A DNA stretch of 64,000 nucleotides from Paenibacillus sp. 32352 (GTDB lineage: Bacteria > Bacillota > Bacilli > Paenibacillales > NBRC-103111): contig NZ_MZNT01000014.1 of NCBI RefSeq assembly GCF_002042965.1, positions 62,001 to 126,000 of the forward strand. Reading direction: 5' to 3'. Below the pieces are notes generated by a model. The model had not been told where the DNA came from. It ran no database searches and was given only the letters and a program-made list of their open reading frames with translations. A program made the translations under genes and the position numbers. This document shows positions 54,648 to 63,079 of this stretch, in pieces. Positions within the stretch are counted from its first letter, which is position 1. Each line of letters opens with the position of its first letter.

Positions 54648-55262
54648 TTGAAAAAATCATGGACCATTGCTTTCATGGCCGCAGCTGTCGTTCTGCTGCC
54701 GTTTACCGCCAAGGCTTCCGAGGAAATCGCCGCGATCCTGGTGCCGCAGTTCAAGCTGGTGGATAACGGCAAGCTGATTGACACGTCGGAGGATACTCCG
54801 ATCATGTATAACGAAAAAACTTACGTGCCGTTACGGCTGGTAAGCGAAGCATTAGGCTATGAGGTGACCTGGGATGGCGCCAATCAGGCTATCCACTTCA
54901 AGCAGCCGGAAGGCAATTACCCGCTTCTTAAGAATGAGGGCGTACAGATCGTGTCGGCCGAACCCAAATATGACATGATGACGTCCTTGGACAGCACCCA
55001 TTATCTGGGGTCGATCTCTCTCGAGATCGTCTATGAGGTCTCCCAAGATCTCGACCGCGAGCCGGTGTTTACTCTGGAGAGGCTCAATAAGGAGCAGACG
55101 GTTCTGACTACCAATACGCAGCTTCTGAATAAAAAGAAGGGCGTCTATAAGACCACTATCCTGGGGGATTCCAAACGGCTTCCTTACGATATTAAAACAG
55201 ACCGTGAGACGGTCATCAAGCAAATGCAGAACGATTACTTCTATCGGTATAAACTTAAATAA
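54648..55262 (+). CDS. Exported protein with half copper-amine-oxidase-N domain
   Basis: About 204 residues: signal peptide (WTIAFMAAAVVLLPFTAKA), then FKLVDNGKLIDTSEDTPIM and the surface motif TYVPLRLVSEALGYEVTWDG, followed by a beta-rich C-terminal region of unknown role. I place the start at TTG 54648, 7 nt after GGGGGAG; the frame is open to 54621, which would put the ribosome binding site within the gene. It is followed by repeat copy D. Confidence 0.82.
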   Translation: MKKSWTIAFMAAAVVLLPFTAKASEEIAAILVPQFKLVDNGKLIDTSEDTPIMYNEKTYVPLRLVSEALGYEVTWDGANQAIHFKQPEGNYPLLKNEGVQIVSAEPKYDMMTSLDSTHYLGSISLEIVYEVSQDLDREPVFTLERLNKEQTVLTTNTQLLNKKKGVYKTTILGDSKRLPYDIKTDRETVIKQMQNDYFYRYKLK

Positions 55263-55271
55263 CCACCCAAC

Positions 55272-55572
55272 AACCCCCTGTGCATCTGCTCAGGGGGTTC
55301 AGTTTGTTGAGAAATCTTTCATTTTAAAAAAATGCGAAAGTGGTAGGTGGGGTATCCCCTGTAGGAACGATAGTGCCCCCCTTTGTTCTCGGGAAATTCC
55401 CGCTATAAAGCGAATATAATCAAGATTTCCTGAGAACAACAGCTGGGGGCTTTGCGTAGCAAAGCCTGCTTCGGAAGCTTGGCCGGAGGGGGGTACCGCA
55501 CCGGGGCACCCTAGCAATTGTTCAGATTATCGGTTTCTTATAAACATCACCCCCTACACAAGTGCAGGGGGT
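55272..55572 (+). repeat. Terminator-nested repeat, copy D, with internal insert
   Basis: Core 249 bp (55300-55548) between hairpins aaccccctg / cagggggtt (55272-55299) and accccct / aggggt (55549-55572). It has the central stem TTGTTCTCGGGAAA / TTTCCTGAGAACAA and loop words CCGCTA and AATATAATCA. About 40 bp (near 55444-55481) are inserted in the right arm and contain two small palindromes (gctttgcgtagcaaagc; aagcctgcttcggaagctt). It lies between convergent genes; orientation follows the upstream + strand gene. Confidence 0.87.
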
Positions 55573-55589
55573 TGCCGCTTCCATCTCGA

Positions 55590-56627
55590 TTAATTTTTCC
55601 TGGCCGCATCAATCTGCTCTAAGACGTCTTTATATTCCGGACGATATTTCTCGATAACCGGCTTCACCGCGTCCTGCCAAGGCTTAACGTCCTTCACCTC
55701 AGTGATGGTTACGCCGGCCGCACGGACCTTGGCTTCTGCGTCCTTCTCGTACTTATCCCAAGATTCGCGCTGGGTTTTGACAGAATCGATGGCGGCCTGC
55801 TTCACGATCTTGCGGTCCTCCTCGGACAGCTTGTTCCAGGCCGATTGGCTGATCAGGAGCACTTCCGGCACGCGTTGATGCCCATCCAGAATCATATGCT
55901 TCGCCACTTCATAATGGTTCGAGGACTGATAGCTCGGGAAGTTATTCTCGGCCGCATCAATAACGCCGGTTTGCAGGGAGCTGAAGACCTCGCCGTAAGC
56001 CATAGGCGTCGCATTGGCTCCGAGTGCGGACATCAGATCGATGTTGATCTTGTTCTGAATGACGCGAACCTTCTGGCCCTTCAGCTCCGCCAGATTGGTT
56101 ACCAGCTTGCGGGAATAGAAGTTACGGGCGCCGGAGCTGTAATAGGCCAGACCTTTCATTTTGGAGCTTTCCAGGCTGTCCAGCAGCTTGTTGCCATTAT
56201 CGCTCTCCAGAAACTTCCACAGGTGCTGATCGCTGTCGAACACATAAGGGAGGCTGAAGACGCCGAAGTTTTTATTGAACTCCGCCAACGGTCCGCTGCT
56301 GACGCGGGTGAATTCGATGGCTCCGAGCTGAACCTGCTCGATGACTGCCTTTTCCTCCCCTAGCTGGGATGAAGGGAAGACGTCGATCTTGATGCGGCCG
56401 TTCGTACGCTCGTTGACCAGGTCAGCGAATTTTTTATCCCCGATCACGGTCGGATAATCCGGCGGATGCGTGTCCGCCAAGCGGAACGTATACTTCTTCC
56501 CTTCGACCTTCTTATCTCCCCCGGCTGTCGTCGGCTTAGCAGGGTCCTTGGTGCTGCAGCCTGCCAGGACACCCCCGGCCATAATCAAGCATGAAAGGAC
56601 GCTTACCACTTGGATGAACGGTTTCAT
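55590..56627 (-). CDS. dctP: TRAP transporter solute-binding protein (DctP family)
   Basis: A 345-residue binding protein with lipobox LAGC and the DctP fold: FRLADTHPPDYPTVIGDKKF, INIDVFPSSQLGE-like segment, then LKGQKVRVIQNKINIDLMSA and VIDAAENNFPSYQSSNHYEV. The Arg in KVRVIQN is the carboxylate-binding residue of the family, so the ligand is an organic acid. It is the last gene of a DctQ-DctM-DctP unit. The sequence downstream is repeat copy D. Confidence 0.95.
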   Translation of the reverse strand: MKPFIQVVSVLSCLIMAGGVLAGCSTKDPAKPTTAGGDKKVEGKKYTFRLADTHPPDYPTVIGDKKFADLVNERTNGRIKIDVFPSSQLGEEKAVIEQVQLGAIEFTRVSSGPLAEFNKNFGVFSLPYVFDSDQHLWKFLESDNGNKLLDSLESSKMKGLAYYSSGARNFYSRKLVTNLAELKGQKVRVIQNKINIDLMSALGANATPMAYGEVFSSLQTGVIDAAENNFPSYQSSNHYEVAKHMILDGHQRVPEVLLISQSAWNKLSEEDRKIVKQAAIDSVKTQRESWDKYEKDAEAKVRAAGVTITEVKDVKPWQDAVKPVIEKYRPEYKDVLEQIDAARKN

Positions 56628-56655
56628 TCGTACACTTCCCCTTTTATTTGAATTA

Positions 56656-57954
56656 TTAATGCTTCATCATATTAGGCAGCCACATCACTAAATCCGGCAC
56701 ATACGTCAGCACGAGCAGCACGACGCACATCACATAGAAGAAGGGCATCATCGCTTTCGTCCCTTGGCTGATCGATATTTTCCCGATGGCGCAGCCGACG
56801 AACAGCACGGTCCCGACCGGCGGCGTCAGCAGCCCGATGCCCAGGTTCAGCATCATAATAATGCCGAAATGGACCGGATCCATGCCGAGATGAGTTACGA
56901 CGGGCAGCAAGATCGGCGTCATGATCAAAATTAGCGGGGCCATATCCATAGGAGCGCCGAGAATCAGCAGCACGATATTAATAATTAGCAGGATGATGAC
57001 CGGGCTGTCCGATATGGCCAGCATCGCATCGGTCACCATGGCCGGAATTTTCAGGTAAGCCAGCAGCCAGCTGAACGCATCCGATGCGGCGATGAGGAAC
57101 AGCACCATGGAGACGGTTCGGAACGTCTTTTGCAAAATCACCCACATGCGGCTGACCGGAATGTCCCTGTAGATGACAAACGTCAGGATAAAGGCGTACA
57201 AGCAGGCCAATGCGCCCGACTCCGTCGCCGTAAACCAGCCGCTGAAGATGCCCCCGAGTATAATAGCCGCTGTCATCAGCGACATTAAGCCATCCAGCAC
57301 GATCTTCGGAATATCTTTGCGTTCCACCGGGTCTCCTTTGGCATACCCCCGCTTGATCGCATACACGTAGCTTGTCGCCATCAGGGAGATGCAGAGAATC
57401 AGTCCGGGGATGATGCCCGCAAGGAACAGACTGGCTATGGAGACGCCGCCCCCTGCCGCCAAGGAGTACAGCACCAGATTGTGGCTCGGAGGAACGACCA
57501 CCCCTTGAATCGCGGAGGATACGGTAACTCCTACCGCATAGTCGGTATCGTAGCCTTTTTTCTTCATCATCGGGATCATGACGGAGCCGATCGAGGACAC
57601 ATCCGCTACCGCCGAACCGGAAATGTTGCCGAAGAACATGCAGGCGACCGAGTTCACCATCGCCAGTCCGCCCCGTATCCCGCCGACAATCAGCTGGGCG
57701 AGATTCACGAGCCGCAGCGCAAGCTTGCCCTCGCTCATCATATGTCCGGCAAGAATAAAAAATGGTATCGTCAGGAGTGAATACGAGCTGATGCCCTGAA
57801 TCATCCTTTGGCCGACCACCGCCAGCGGGATATCCAGATACATCACGGTCAGCAATGTAGACAGCGCCAGCGTCAGCGAGATTGGAAACCGCAGCACCAT
57901 CAGAACTACGAAGCTGACGGTAAGAATGAGTATCGCGATTGTCGTTTCTTCCAT
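56656..57954 (-). CDS. dctM: TRAP transporter large permease (DctM family)
   Basis: A 432-residue permease with about 12 helices and the family signatures SGSAVADVSSIGSVMIPMM, GVVVPPSHNLVLYSLAAGG and MLNLGIGLLTPPVGTVLFV. It forms the sodium-driven transport channel. Its ATG comes directly after the DctQ stop. Confidence 0.96.
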   Translation of the reverse strand: MEETTIAILILTVSFVVLMVLRFPISLTLALSTLLTVMYLDIPLAVVGQRMIQGISSYSLLTIPFFILAGHMMSEGKLALRLVNLAQLIVGGIRGGLAMVNSVACMFFGNISGSAVADVSSIGSVMIPMMKKKGYDTDYAVGVTVSSAIQGVVVPPSHNLVLYSLAAGGGVSIASLFLAGIIPGLILCISLMATSYVYAIKRGYAKGDPVERKDIPKIVLDGLMSLMTAAIILGGIFSGWFTATESGALACLYAFILTFVIYRDIPVSRMWVILQKTFRTVSMVLFLIAASDAFSWLLAYLKIPAMVTDAMLAISDSPVIILLIINIVLLILGAPMDMAPLILIMTPILLPVVTHLGMDPVHFGIIMMLNLGIGLLTPPVGTVLFVGCAIGKISISQGTKAMMPFFYVMCVVLLVLTYVPDLVMWLPNMMKH

Positions 57955-58455
57955 CTAATGACTCCCCTCCTCAATGCCTCGATGCCTTCTTGTGTCGATC
58001 CCGATAAACTGCAGGAAGGAATACACGCATACAAGCAGACCCGTGATCGGCATCACCACATAAATAACGCTGTTGGGAAGCTTGGTCGCCGCCAGCGTGC
58101 TCTCGTTCATGAGGATGGTAAACTCGGTACCGGATAGGATCAGATAGACACCGAAGGCGAACGTGCTTGCATAAATCGTCTTATCCAGTACCCAATTGAC
58201 TTTGGGAGGAAACTTGCTTGTAAACGAATCGATGGCCAGATGCAGGTGCTCGCGAAAACCGTACGCGATACCAAGGAAGGAGAACCAGACCAACAGCAGG
58301 AGCGTCACCTCCTCCGACCAAAATAATACGAAATGAAACAGCTTCCGGGTCAACACCTGGGTCGTTACGATAAGAATCATCGCCAGCAGCGCCGCCATGG
58401 AAAAGGTCTCAAAAAAGCTGTCGATCCACAGAAACGCTTTTTTCAGAGCTTTCAC
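57955..58455 (-). CDS. dctQ: TRAP transporter small permease (DctQ family)
   Basis: A 166-residue protein with four helices and the WSEEVTLLLLVWFSFLG motif of DctQ proteins. It supports DctM in the membrane. First gene of the unit; GTG start with GGGGG upstream. A LacI/cre-like palindrome lies 33 bp upstream. Confidence 0.94.
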   Translation of the reverse strand: MKALKKAFLWIDSFFETFSMAALLAMILIVTTQVLTRKLFHFVLFWSEEVTLLLLVWFSFLGIAYGFREHLHLAIDSFTSKFPPKVNWVLDKTIYASTFAFGVYLILSGTEFTILMNESTLAATKLPNSVIYVVMPITGLLVCVYSFLQFIGIDTRRHRGIEEGSH

Positions 58456-58487
58456 CTTTCATCCCCCTTCAGGCTTGCAAATATGTG

Positions 58488-58503
58488 ATGTAAGCACTTA
58501 CAT
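58488..58503 (-). promoter_or_regulatory. Operator-like palindrome upstream of the TRAP operon
   Basis: ATGTAAG-CA-CTTACAT, 7-bp arms. It differs from the CcpA cre consensus by one base at the centre (CA for CG), so it could bind CcpA or a LacI-family repressor. It is 33 bp upstream of the dctQ start. A -10 TATAAT for purB lies at 58651-58656 on the other strand. Confidence 0.55.
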
Positions 58504-58721
58504 TTTCGGTCACAAAACCTATTGTAAAGAATATGGAGCGGAAACGGTACGCCATGGATTTTAGATTTATTTGTAATTTTTTTAGGTCTTTGCCGGCGTG
58601 CAGCCCCTTGATTCGGACAGATGGGGTAGTGAAAGGCTTAGGGCATATTGTATAATCGGAATGATGGTTCTTATGTTGGAGGAAACTACAAACGGTCAAA
58701 TGAACAGAAAGAGGCTGAACA

Positions 58722-60080
58722 ATGTCAATTAAAGCTATATCCCCCCTGGACGGGAGATACAAGGAACAATCGGAAGTATTGGCAGAGCATTTCTCGGAAT
58801 GGGCTCTGATGAAGTACCGGGTGTTTGTGGAGGTCGAATGGCTGATCCATATGTCCCAAAGGCCCGAGATTGCAGAAGTGCGCAATTTTACGGCGGAAGA
58901 GATCGCGTTTCTGAGAGGCATCACCGAGCAATTCAACGATGCATCCGCACTGCGCATCAAAGAAATCGAGCGTACGACCAAGCATGATGTGAAGGCTGTC
59001 GAATATTTCCTGAAGGAAACATTGGATCCGACAACCCTTGCTGACGTCAAGGAATTCCTTCACTTCAGCTGCACCTCGGAAGATATCAATAACCTGTCCC
59101 ACGCCCTGATGCTGAAAAACGGCATGCAAAGCGGCTGGCTGCCAATGGCCGAGAAAATGACGGCTGAGGTTGCCCGCATGGCCGAGGCTGCGAAAAATGT
59201 TTCGATGCTGTCCCGTACCCACGGGCAAACGGCGAGCCCTACGACACTTGGCAAGGAGCTTGCTGTGTTCGTATACCGCTGGAACCGCCAGCTCAAGCAA
59301 ATCAAAGCACAGGAATACCTCGGAAAATTCAATGGTGCGGTCGGCAACTTCAACGCGCACTCGATCGCCTATCCGGACGCGCCTTGGGAAGATATCGCCT
59401 GCTCCTTCGTCGAGCACCTGGGGCTGAACTACAACCCGTTGACGACGCAGATCGAATCCCACGACTACATGGCTGAGCTGTTCCATTCGATCATGCGCTT
59501 CAACAATATTACCCTGGATTTCGACCGCGACGTATGGCAGTATATCTCGCTTGCGTATTTCAAGCAAAATGTCGTAGCCGGCGAAGTCGGTTCGTCCACT
59601 ATGCCGCATAAGGTGAACCCTATTAACTTTGAGAATTCCGAAGCCAATATGGGCGTCAGCAACGCCATGCTCGATCATTTGGCCAACAAATTGCCGATCT
59701 CGCGGCTTCAGCGCGACTTGACCGACTCGTCCGCCCTGCGCAACATGGGTGTCGGGATCGCCCATTCCTATATTGCTATGGCCGCTACTCTGCGCGGACT
59801 CTCCAGCTTGTCCGTGAACGAGCCTGCGATTCAGCAGGATCTGAACGAAAGCTGGGAAGTGCTCGGCGAAGCGATTCAAACCGTTATGCGCCGCGTCGGT
59901 TATGAGAATCCGTATGAAAAATTGAAGGAGCTCACAAGAGGTGTAGAAGTAACGCCGCAGCGCATTGCCGATTTCATTCATGGGTTAGGCCTGCCTGACG
60001 CCGAGAGAGAACGGCTGCTTCGTCTTACGCCGTCTAGCTATATCGGCATCGCGGACAAGCTGGTCCGTCACATTCAATAA
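58722..60080 (+). CDS. purB: Adenylosuccinate lyase, E. coli-type
   Basis: A 452-residue lyase acting twice in purine synthesis (SAICAR and adenylosuccinate to AICAR and AMP, releasing fumarate). Motifs: SPLDGRYKEQ, TKHDVKAVEYFLKE, SCTSEDINNLSHALML, SRTHGQTASPTTLGKE, DFDRDVWQYISL and the signature GSSTMPHKVNPINFENSEAN. Order and wording follow E. coli PurB rather than the shorter B. subtilis enzyme. AAGAGG precedes the ATG. It stands alone, outside any pur operon. Confidence 0.96.
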   Translation: MSIKAISPLDGRYKEQSEVLAEHFSEWALMKYRVFVEVEWLIHMSQRPEIAEVRNFTAEEIAFLRGITEQFNDASALRIKEIERTTKHDVKAVEYFLKETLDPTTLADVKEFLHFSCTSEDINNLSHALMLKNGMQSGWLPMAEKMTAEVARMAEAAKNVSMLSRTHGQTASPTTLGKELAVFVYRWNRQLKQIKAQEYLGKFNGAVGNFNAHSIAYPDAPWEDIACSFVEHLGLNYNPLTTQIESHDYMAELFHSIMRFNNITLDFDRDVWQYISLAYFKQNVVAGEVGSSTMPHKVNPINFENSEANMGVSNAMLDHLANKLPISRLQRDLTDSSALRNMGVGIAHSYIAMAATLRGLSSLSVNEPAIQQDLNESWEVLGEAIQTVMRRVGYENPYEKLKELTRGVEVTPQRIADFIHGLGLPDAERERLLRLTPSSYIGIADKLVRHIQ

Positions 60081-60196
60081 TGCCGCAGCTCCCCCCTTCC
60101 TGTTTTTGCCATGGAATAGTCCTCCAACTTTAAGGTTAACTTAAGAAGCAGGGACTATGCTGAATAGGCCGATACAGAATGAAGGAGTGAGTCTCC

Positions 60197-60331
60197 GTGG
60201 AAATCAACACCCTGTTAAACGAGCTCTTCAGTTCGCAAGAGGATTGGTCCGTCAAGACCAATGAACATAGCTATATCGTCGTCCCGAATGAACCTAGTAA
60301 AGAGGAAGACGATAAAGAAGAGAGAGCCTAA
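60197..60331 (+). CDS. Small acidic protein, 44 aa
   Basis: GTG start 9 nt after AAGGAG. The protein is MEINTLLNELFSSQEDW followed by SYIVVPNE and a highly charged tail (SKEEDDKEERA). No family recognised. The stop codon lies inside the terminator stem, and the repeat insertion has duplicated that stretch including the last codons. The coding call rests on the ribosome binding site, the amphipathic start and the terminator. Confidence 0.65.
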   Translation: MEINTLLNELFSSQEDWSVKTNEHSYIVVPNEPSKEEDDKEERA

Positions 60332-60580
60332 GCACTCTCTCTTCTTTGAGTGTTGGTGAAAACCTGTTTTGCATGAACTATGCTACCTATGGAGGTGGGG
60401 TATCCCTCGGAGGAGTTTACGTCCGCCTTTGAAACTTATGAAAACACCACTAAATATAATCATATTTCATGGGTTTCAACAGCGGCTGGTGGGGGATACC
60501 CCACCGGGGCACCGATGCTATTTTTCAATTGAAGGTTTCCCAACAAACTCTAGAGAGAGCCTAAGCGCTCTCTCTTCTTT
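60319..60580 (+). repeat. Terminator-nested repeat, copy F
   Basis: Core 204 bp (60348-60551) between two 29-bp direct repeats that match at 28 positions (60319-60347 and 60552-60580). Each is a full terminator hairpin (arms agagagag / ctctctct) with its T tract. Inside: arms GGTGGGGTATCCC / GGGATACCCCACC (perfect 13 bp) and an imperfect central stem TTGAAAcTtATGAAA / TTTCATgGgTTTCAA with loop CACTAAATATAATCA. It follows the 44-aa gene in the same orientation and lies against the stop of the convergent kimA gene. Confidence 0.92.
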
Positions 60581-62414
60581 ATTCGCTTAAATGAAAGGGA
60601 ACGGTAGCTACGACAACGTCCTTCTCCTTCAGCAGCCTGGAGCGAATGCGGTAAGCGGATTGGTTATGGAGCAGGCGGTGCCACCACTTTTTCGCTACGA
60701 ATTGGGGTAGCAGCACCATGATGGTCTGCTTTTCTTTGACGTGCGCGTCGATCCGCTCGATGAAATCGACCAGCGGCTTCACAATCGTCCGGTACCGGGA
60801 CCGGAATACGACCAGCCGTACCCCGGGATTCCATTGCTCCCATTTCTTCTCCATCTTTTCCTCATCTTCATCGGAAAACGAGATATAGAAAGCGACTACG
60901 TTGGGCGACAGCGTCTTGGCATAAGAAATCGTGGCGGCAACCACCCGGTGAATCCCTGCGATCGGGATAATGATGATCGATTCCCTATGGGGAAGCGGCT
61001 CATCCAGGTTGATGCGAAGCTGATCCGCGACATCCTCGTAATGGTCGTAAATTTTGGTAATAAACCATAAGAGAATCGGCGTCAAAATAATGACAATCCA
61101 GGCGCCTTCCACAAATTTGGTCACGCAAAAAATAATGAGAACAGCGAACGAGACCAGAGCCCCCAAGCCGTTAATCAAGAGCCGGCCCTGCCAACCCTTT
61201 TGCTTCTCCCGGAACCATTTGCGGACCAGGCCGCTCTGAGCCAGCGTGAAGGACAAGAAGACACCGATGGCGTATAAAGGAATCAGTGCATCGGTCTTTC
61301 CTCTGAAGGCGATCAGCAGAAGGCTGGCCAAGACGCCCAAGGTAACAATCCCAAAATGGAAGGACAAGCGGTCTCCACGGTTAGCGAACATTCTCGGGAA
61401 GTTCTTGTCTTGAGCCATGATCGATGCCAGAATGGGAAAGCCGTTAAAGCTCGTATTTGCAGCGAGTGTCAAAATCATCATCGTCGCGATTTGCGTCCCA
61501 TAGTACATGGCACCGCGGCCAAATGCACTCTCCGTTACCATGGACAGCACGGAGGTATGCCCTCTCGGATCCGGCGTTACGCCATATGCCATGGTCAGGA
61601 TGGTAACCCCGCCGAAGATAATGGCCAGCAAAATCCCCAGCGACAGCAAGGTCTTCTTGGCATTGTCCTTGGAAGGAGTTTTAAAATGCGGCACCGCATC
61701 CGAAATCGCCTCAATCCCGGTAACCGCAGAACAACCGGAGGAGAAAGCCTTTAACAAAACGAACATCGTCAGCCCCGCCGGTGCTGCTCCCGGAATAACA
61801 TGAATGGCATTCGCATGACTGGCGCCCGTGATCAAATCAAATATCCCTTTGCCGATCAATACCAGCACACAGAGAATAAAGAAATACGTCGGGAAGGCAA
61901 ATACCGTTCCGGATTCGGAGGTCCCTCTCAGGTTTAACCATACCATGAGCCAAACCAGGAACAGGGCGATCGGTACAATATAAGGGATTGCAGCAGGAAA
62001 GGCGGACGTAATAGCCTGCACTCCTGCGGATACGGAAACCGCAACCGTCAGTGTATAATCGATCAACAACGACACGCCGGTTAATCTTCCGAACGCCATC
62101 CCCAGGTTTTCCTTGGAAACCATGTACGCTCCTCCGCCTTGAGGATAGGCGTCAATAACCTGTCTATAGCTGACGACCAGGATCGTGATTAATAAAATAA
62201 TAGCGATCGCTATCGGCAAGGAATAAGCAAAGGCTGCAACCGATCCGACCGCGGCCAGCGCAATCAGAATCTGTTCCGTTCCATAAGCCACTGACGACAA
62301 GGCGTCCGACGATAATATCGGAAGCGCCTTCCAAACCGGCATTTTTTCTTGCTCCAGCTCGTTGGATTTAAGCGGCCTGCCGAAAATGACTCTTTTTAAT
62401 GAATCTGTTGTCAC
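60579..62414 (-). CDS. kimA: Potassium importer KimA
   Basis: A 611-residue protein of the APC superfamily: about 12 helices (ALPILSSDALSSVAYGTEQI near the start, SYRQVIDAYPQGGGAYMVSK, LLKAFSSGCSAVTGIEAISD) and a cytoplasmic C-terminal domain of about 150 residues (SIIIIPIAGIHRVVAATISY, QTIMVLLPQFVAKKWWH). Length and sequence agree throughout with B. subtilis KimA (formerly YdaO), a proton-coupled high-affinity K+ importer inhibited by c-di-AMP. GTG start. The c-di-AMP riboswitch directly upstream supports the assignment. Confidence 0.95.
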   Translation of the reverse strand: MTTDSLKRVIFGRPLKSNELEQEKMPVWKALPILSSDALSSVAYGTEQILIALAAVGSVAAFAYSLPIAIAIILLITILVVSYRQVIDAYPQGGGAYMVSKENLGMAFGRLTGVSLLIDYTLTVAVSVSAGVQAITSAFPAAIPYIVPIALFLVWLMVWLNLRGTSESGTVFAFPTYFFILCVLVLIGKGIFDLITGASHANAIHVIPGAAPAGLTMFVLLKAFSSGCSAVTGIEAISDAVPHFKTPSKDNAKKTLLSLGILLAIIFGGVTILTMAYGVTPDPRGHTSVLSMVTESAFGRGAMYYGTQIATMMILTLAANTSFNGFPILASIMAQDKNFPRMFANRGDRLSFHFGIVTLGVLASLLLIAFRGKTDALIPLYAIGVFLSFTLAQSGLVRKWFREKQKGWQGRLLINGLGALVSFAVLIIFCVTKFVEGAWIVIILTPILLWFITKIYDHYEDVADQLRINLDEPLPHRESIIIIPIAGIHRVVAATISYAKTLSPNVVAFYISFSDEDEEKMEKKWEQWNPGVRLVVFRSRYRTIVKPLVDFIERIDAHVKEKQTIMVLLPQFVAKKWWHRLLHNQSAYRIRSRLLKEKDVVVATVPFHLSE

Positions 62415-62523
62415 ACTGCGTGCACCCCGATAACAAAAGAATTGGCGTAATAAACCATCTTAGTGTTTAATATGTCCTGTAACAACACAAAAAACACAAG
62501 GCAAGAGTCCTGTCTTCATCTCT

Positions 62524-62650
62524 CCTTCTCACTTCCGCTGACGAGGTTAGCTGTCGGATTAGGGCTGTGAGAAGCATGCCCTTCCTTTGCTTTACGCAAT
62601 AGGATTCACCCCTTAATGATGGGTCCCCCGCTCTTCTTTCGAAGATTAAG
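62524..62650 (-). ncRNA. c-di-AMP riboswitch (ydaO/yuaA type)
   Basis: Reading the minus strand, the conserved words appear in order: CTTAATC, GAGCGGGGGACCC, AAGGGGTGAATCC, AAGGGCATGCTTCT, CCGACAGCTAACCTCGTCAGC. These are the hallmark blocks of the ydaO family, which binds c-di-AMP and shuts off downstream expression. After it comes an imperfect hairpin with a six-T tract near 62492-62512, a possible terminator. It is located between the kimA promoter and start codon. Confidence 0.95.
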
Positions 62651-62679
62651 CTTTATGAAATTATTCAAGCAACGATTGA

Positions 62680-62708
62680 ATATAACTTTCTAACGGTCCC
62701 GTTGTAAA
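62680..62708 (-). promoter_or_regulatory. Predicted kimA promoter
   Basis: Minus-strand -35 TTTACA (62703-62708), 17-bp spacer, -10 TTATAT (62680-62685). Transcription would begin shortly before the riboswitch. Confidence 0.5.
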
Positions 62709-62824
62709 TGTGACACGTCCGGATAAATAAACCGATTTCTATTCTCCTTAAGTCAAAATAGCGCATACATGCCTACAGCCGTGCATCTCGCATCGTTTTT
62801 TATCAAATTGCTTTCTTTATTGAA

Positions 62825-62863
62825 AAAAGGGGATAGTTCCCTCCGGTTATTAAGAAGGGAACT
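62825..62863 (-). terminator. Terminator-like hairpin in the gene-poor tail
   Basis: Minus-strand stem AGTTCCCT / AGGGAACT (62835-62863) followed by ATCCCC and six T. It may once have ended the transposase remnant upstream. The stretch 62709-63079 holds nothing else I can support. Confidence 0.55.
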
Positions 62864-63079
62864 CTTACTGTGAAGGATTTATTTCGTATAGTGTAAAAGC
62901 TAAAGAAGATTCTATGAACTATAAGGGATTGCTTTATAAAAAAAATACTTCCAAATACAATTTGAAAGTTACTTAATGGAGCTTCTTGAAAAATTGGCTA
63001 ATTATTAAGCGTATCAAACCAAGAAGAGAGAGGAAGAGAAGTGCAACCATTTCAGATCGATCTCCCTCCCTCAAAAAAA

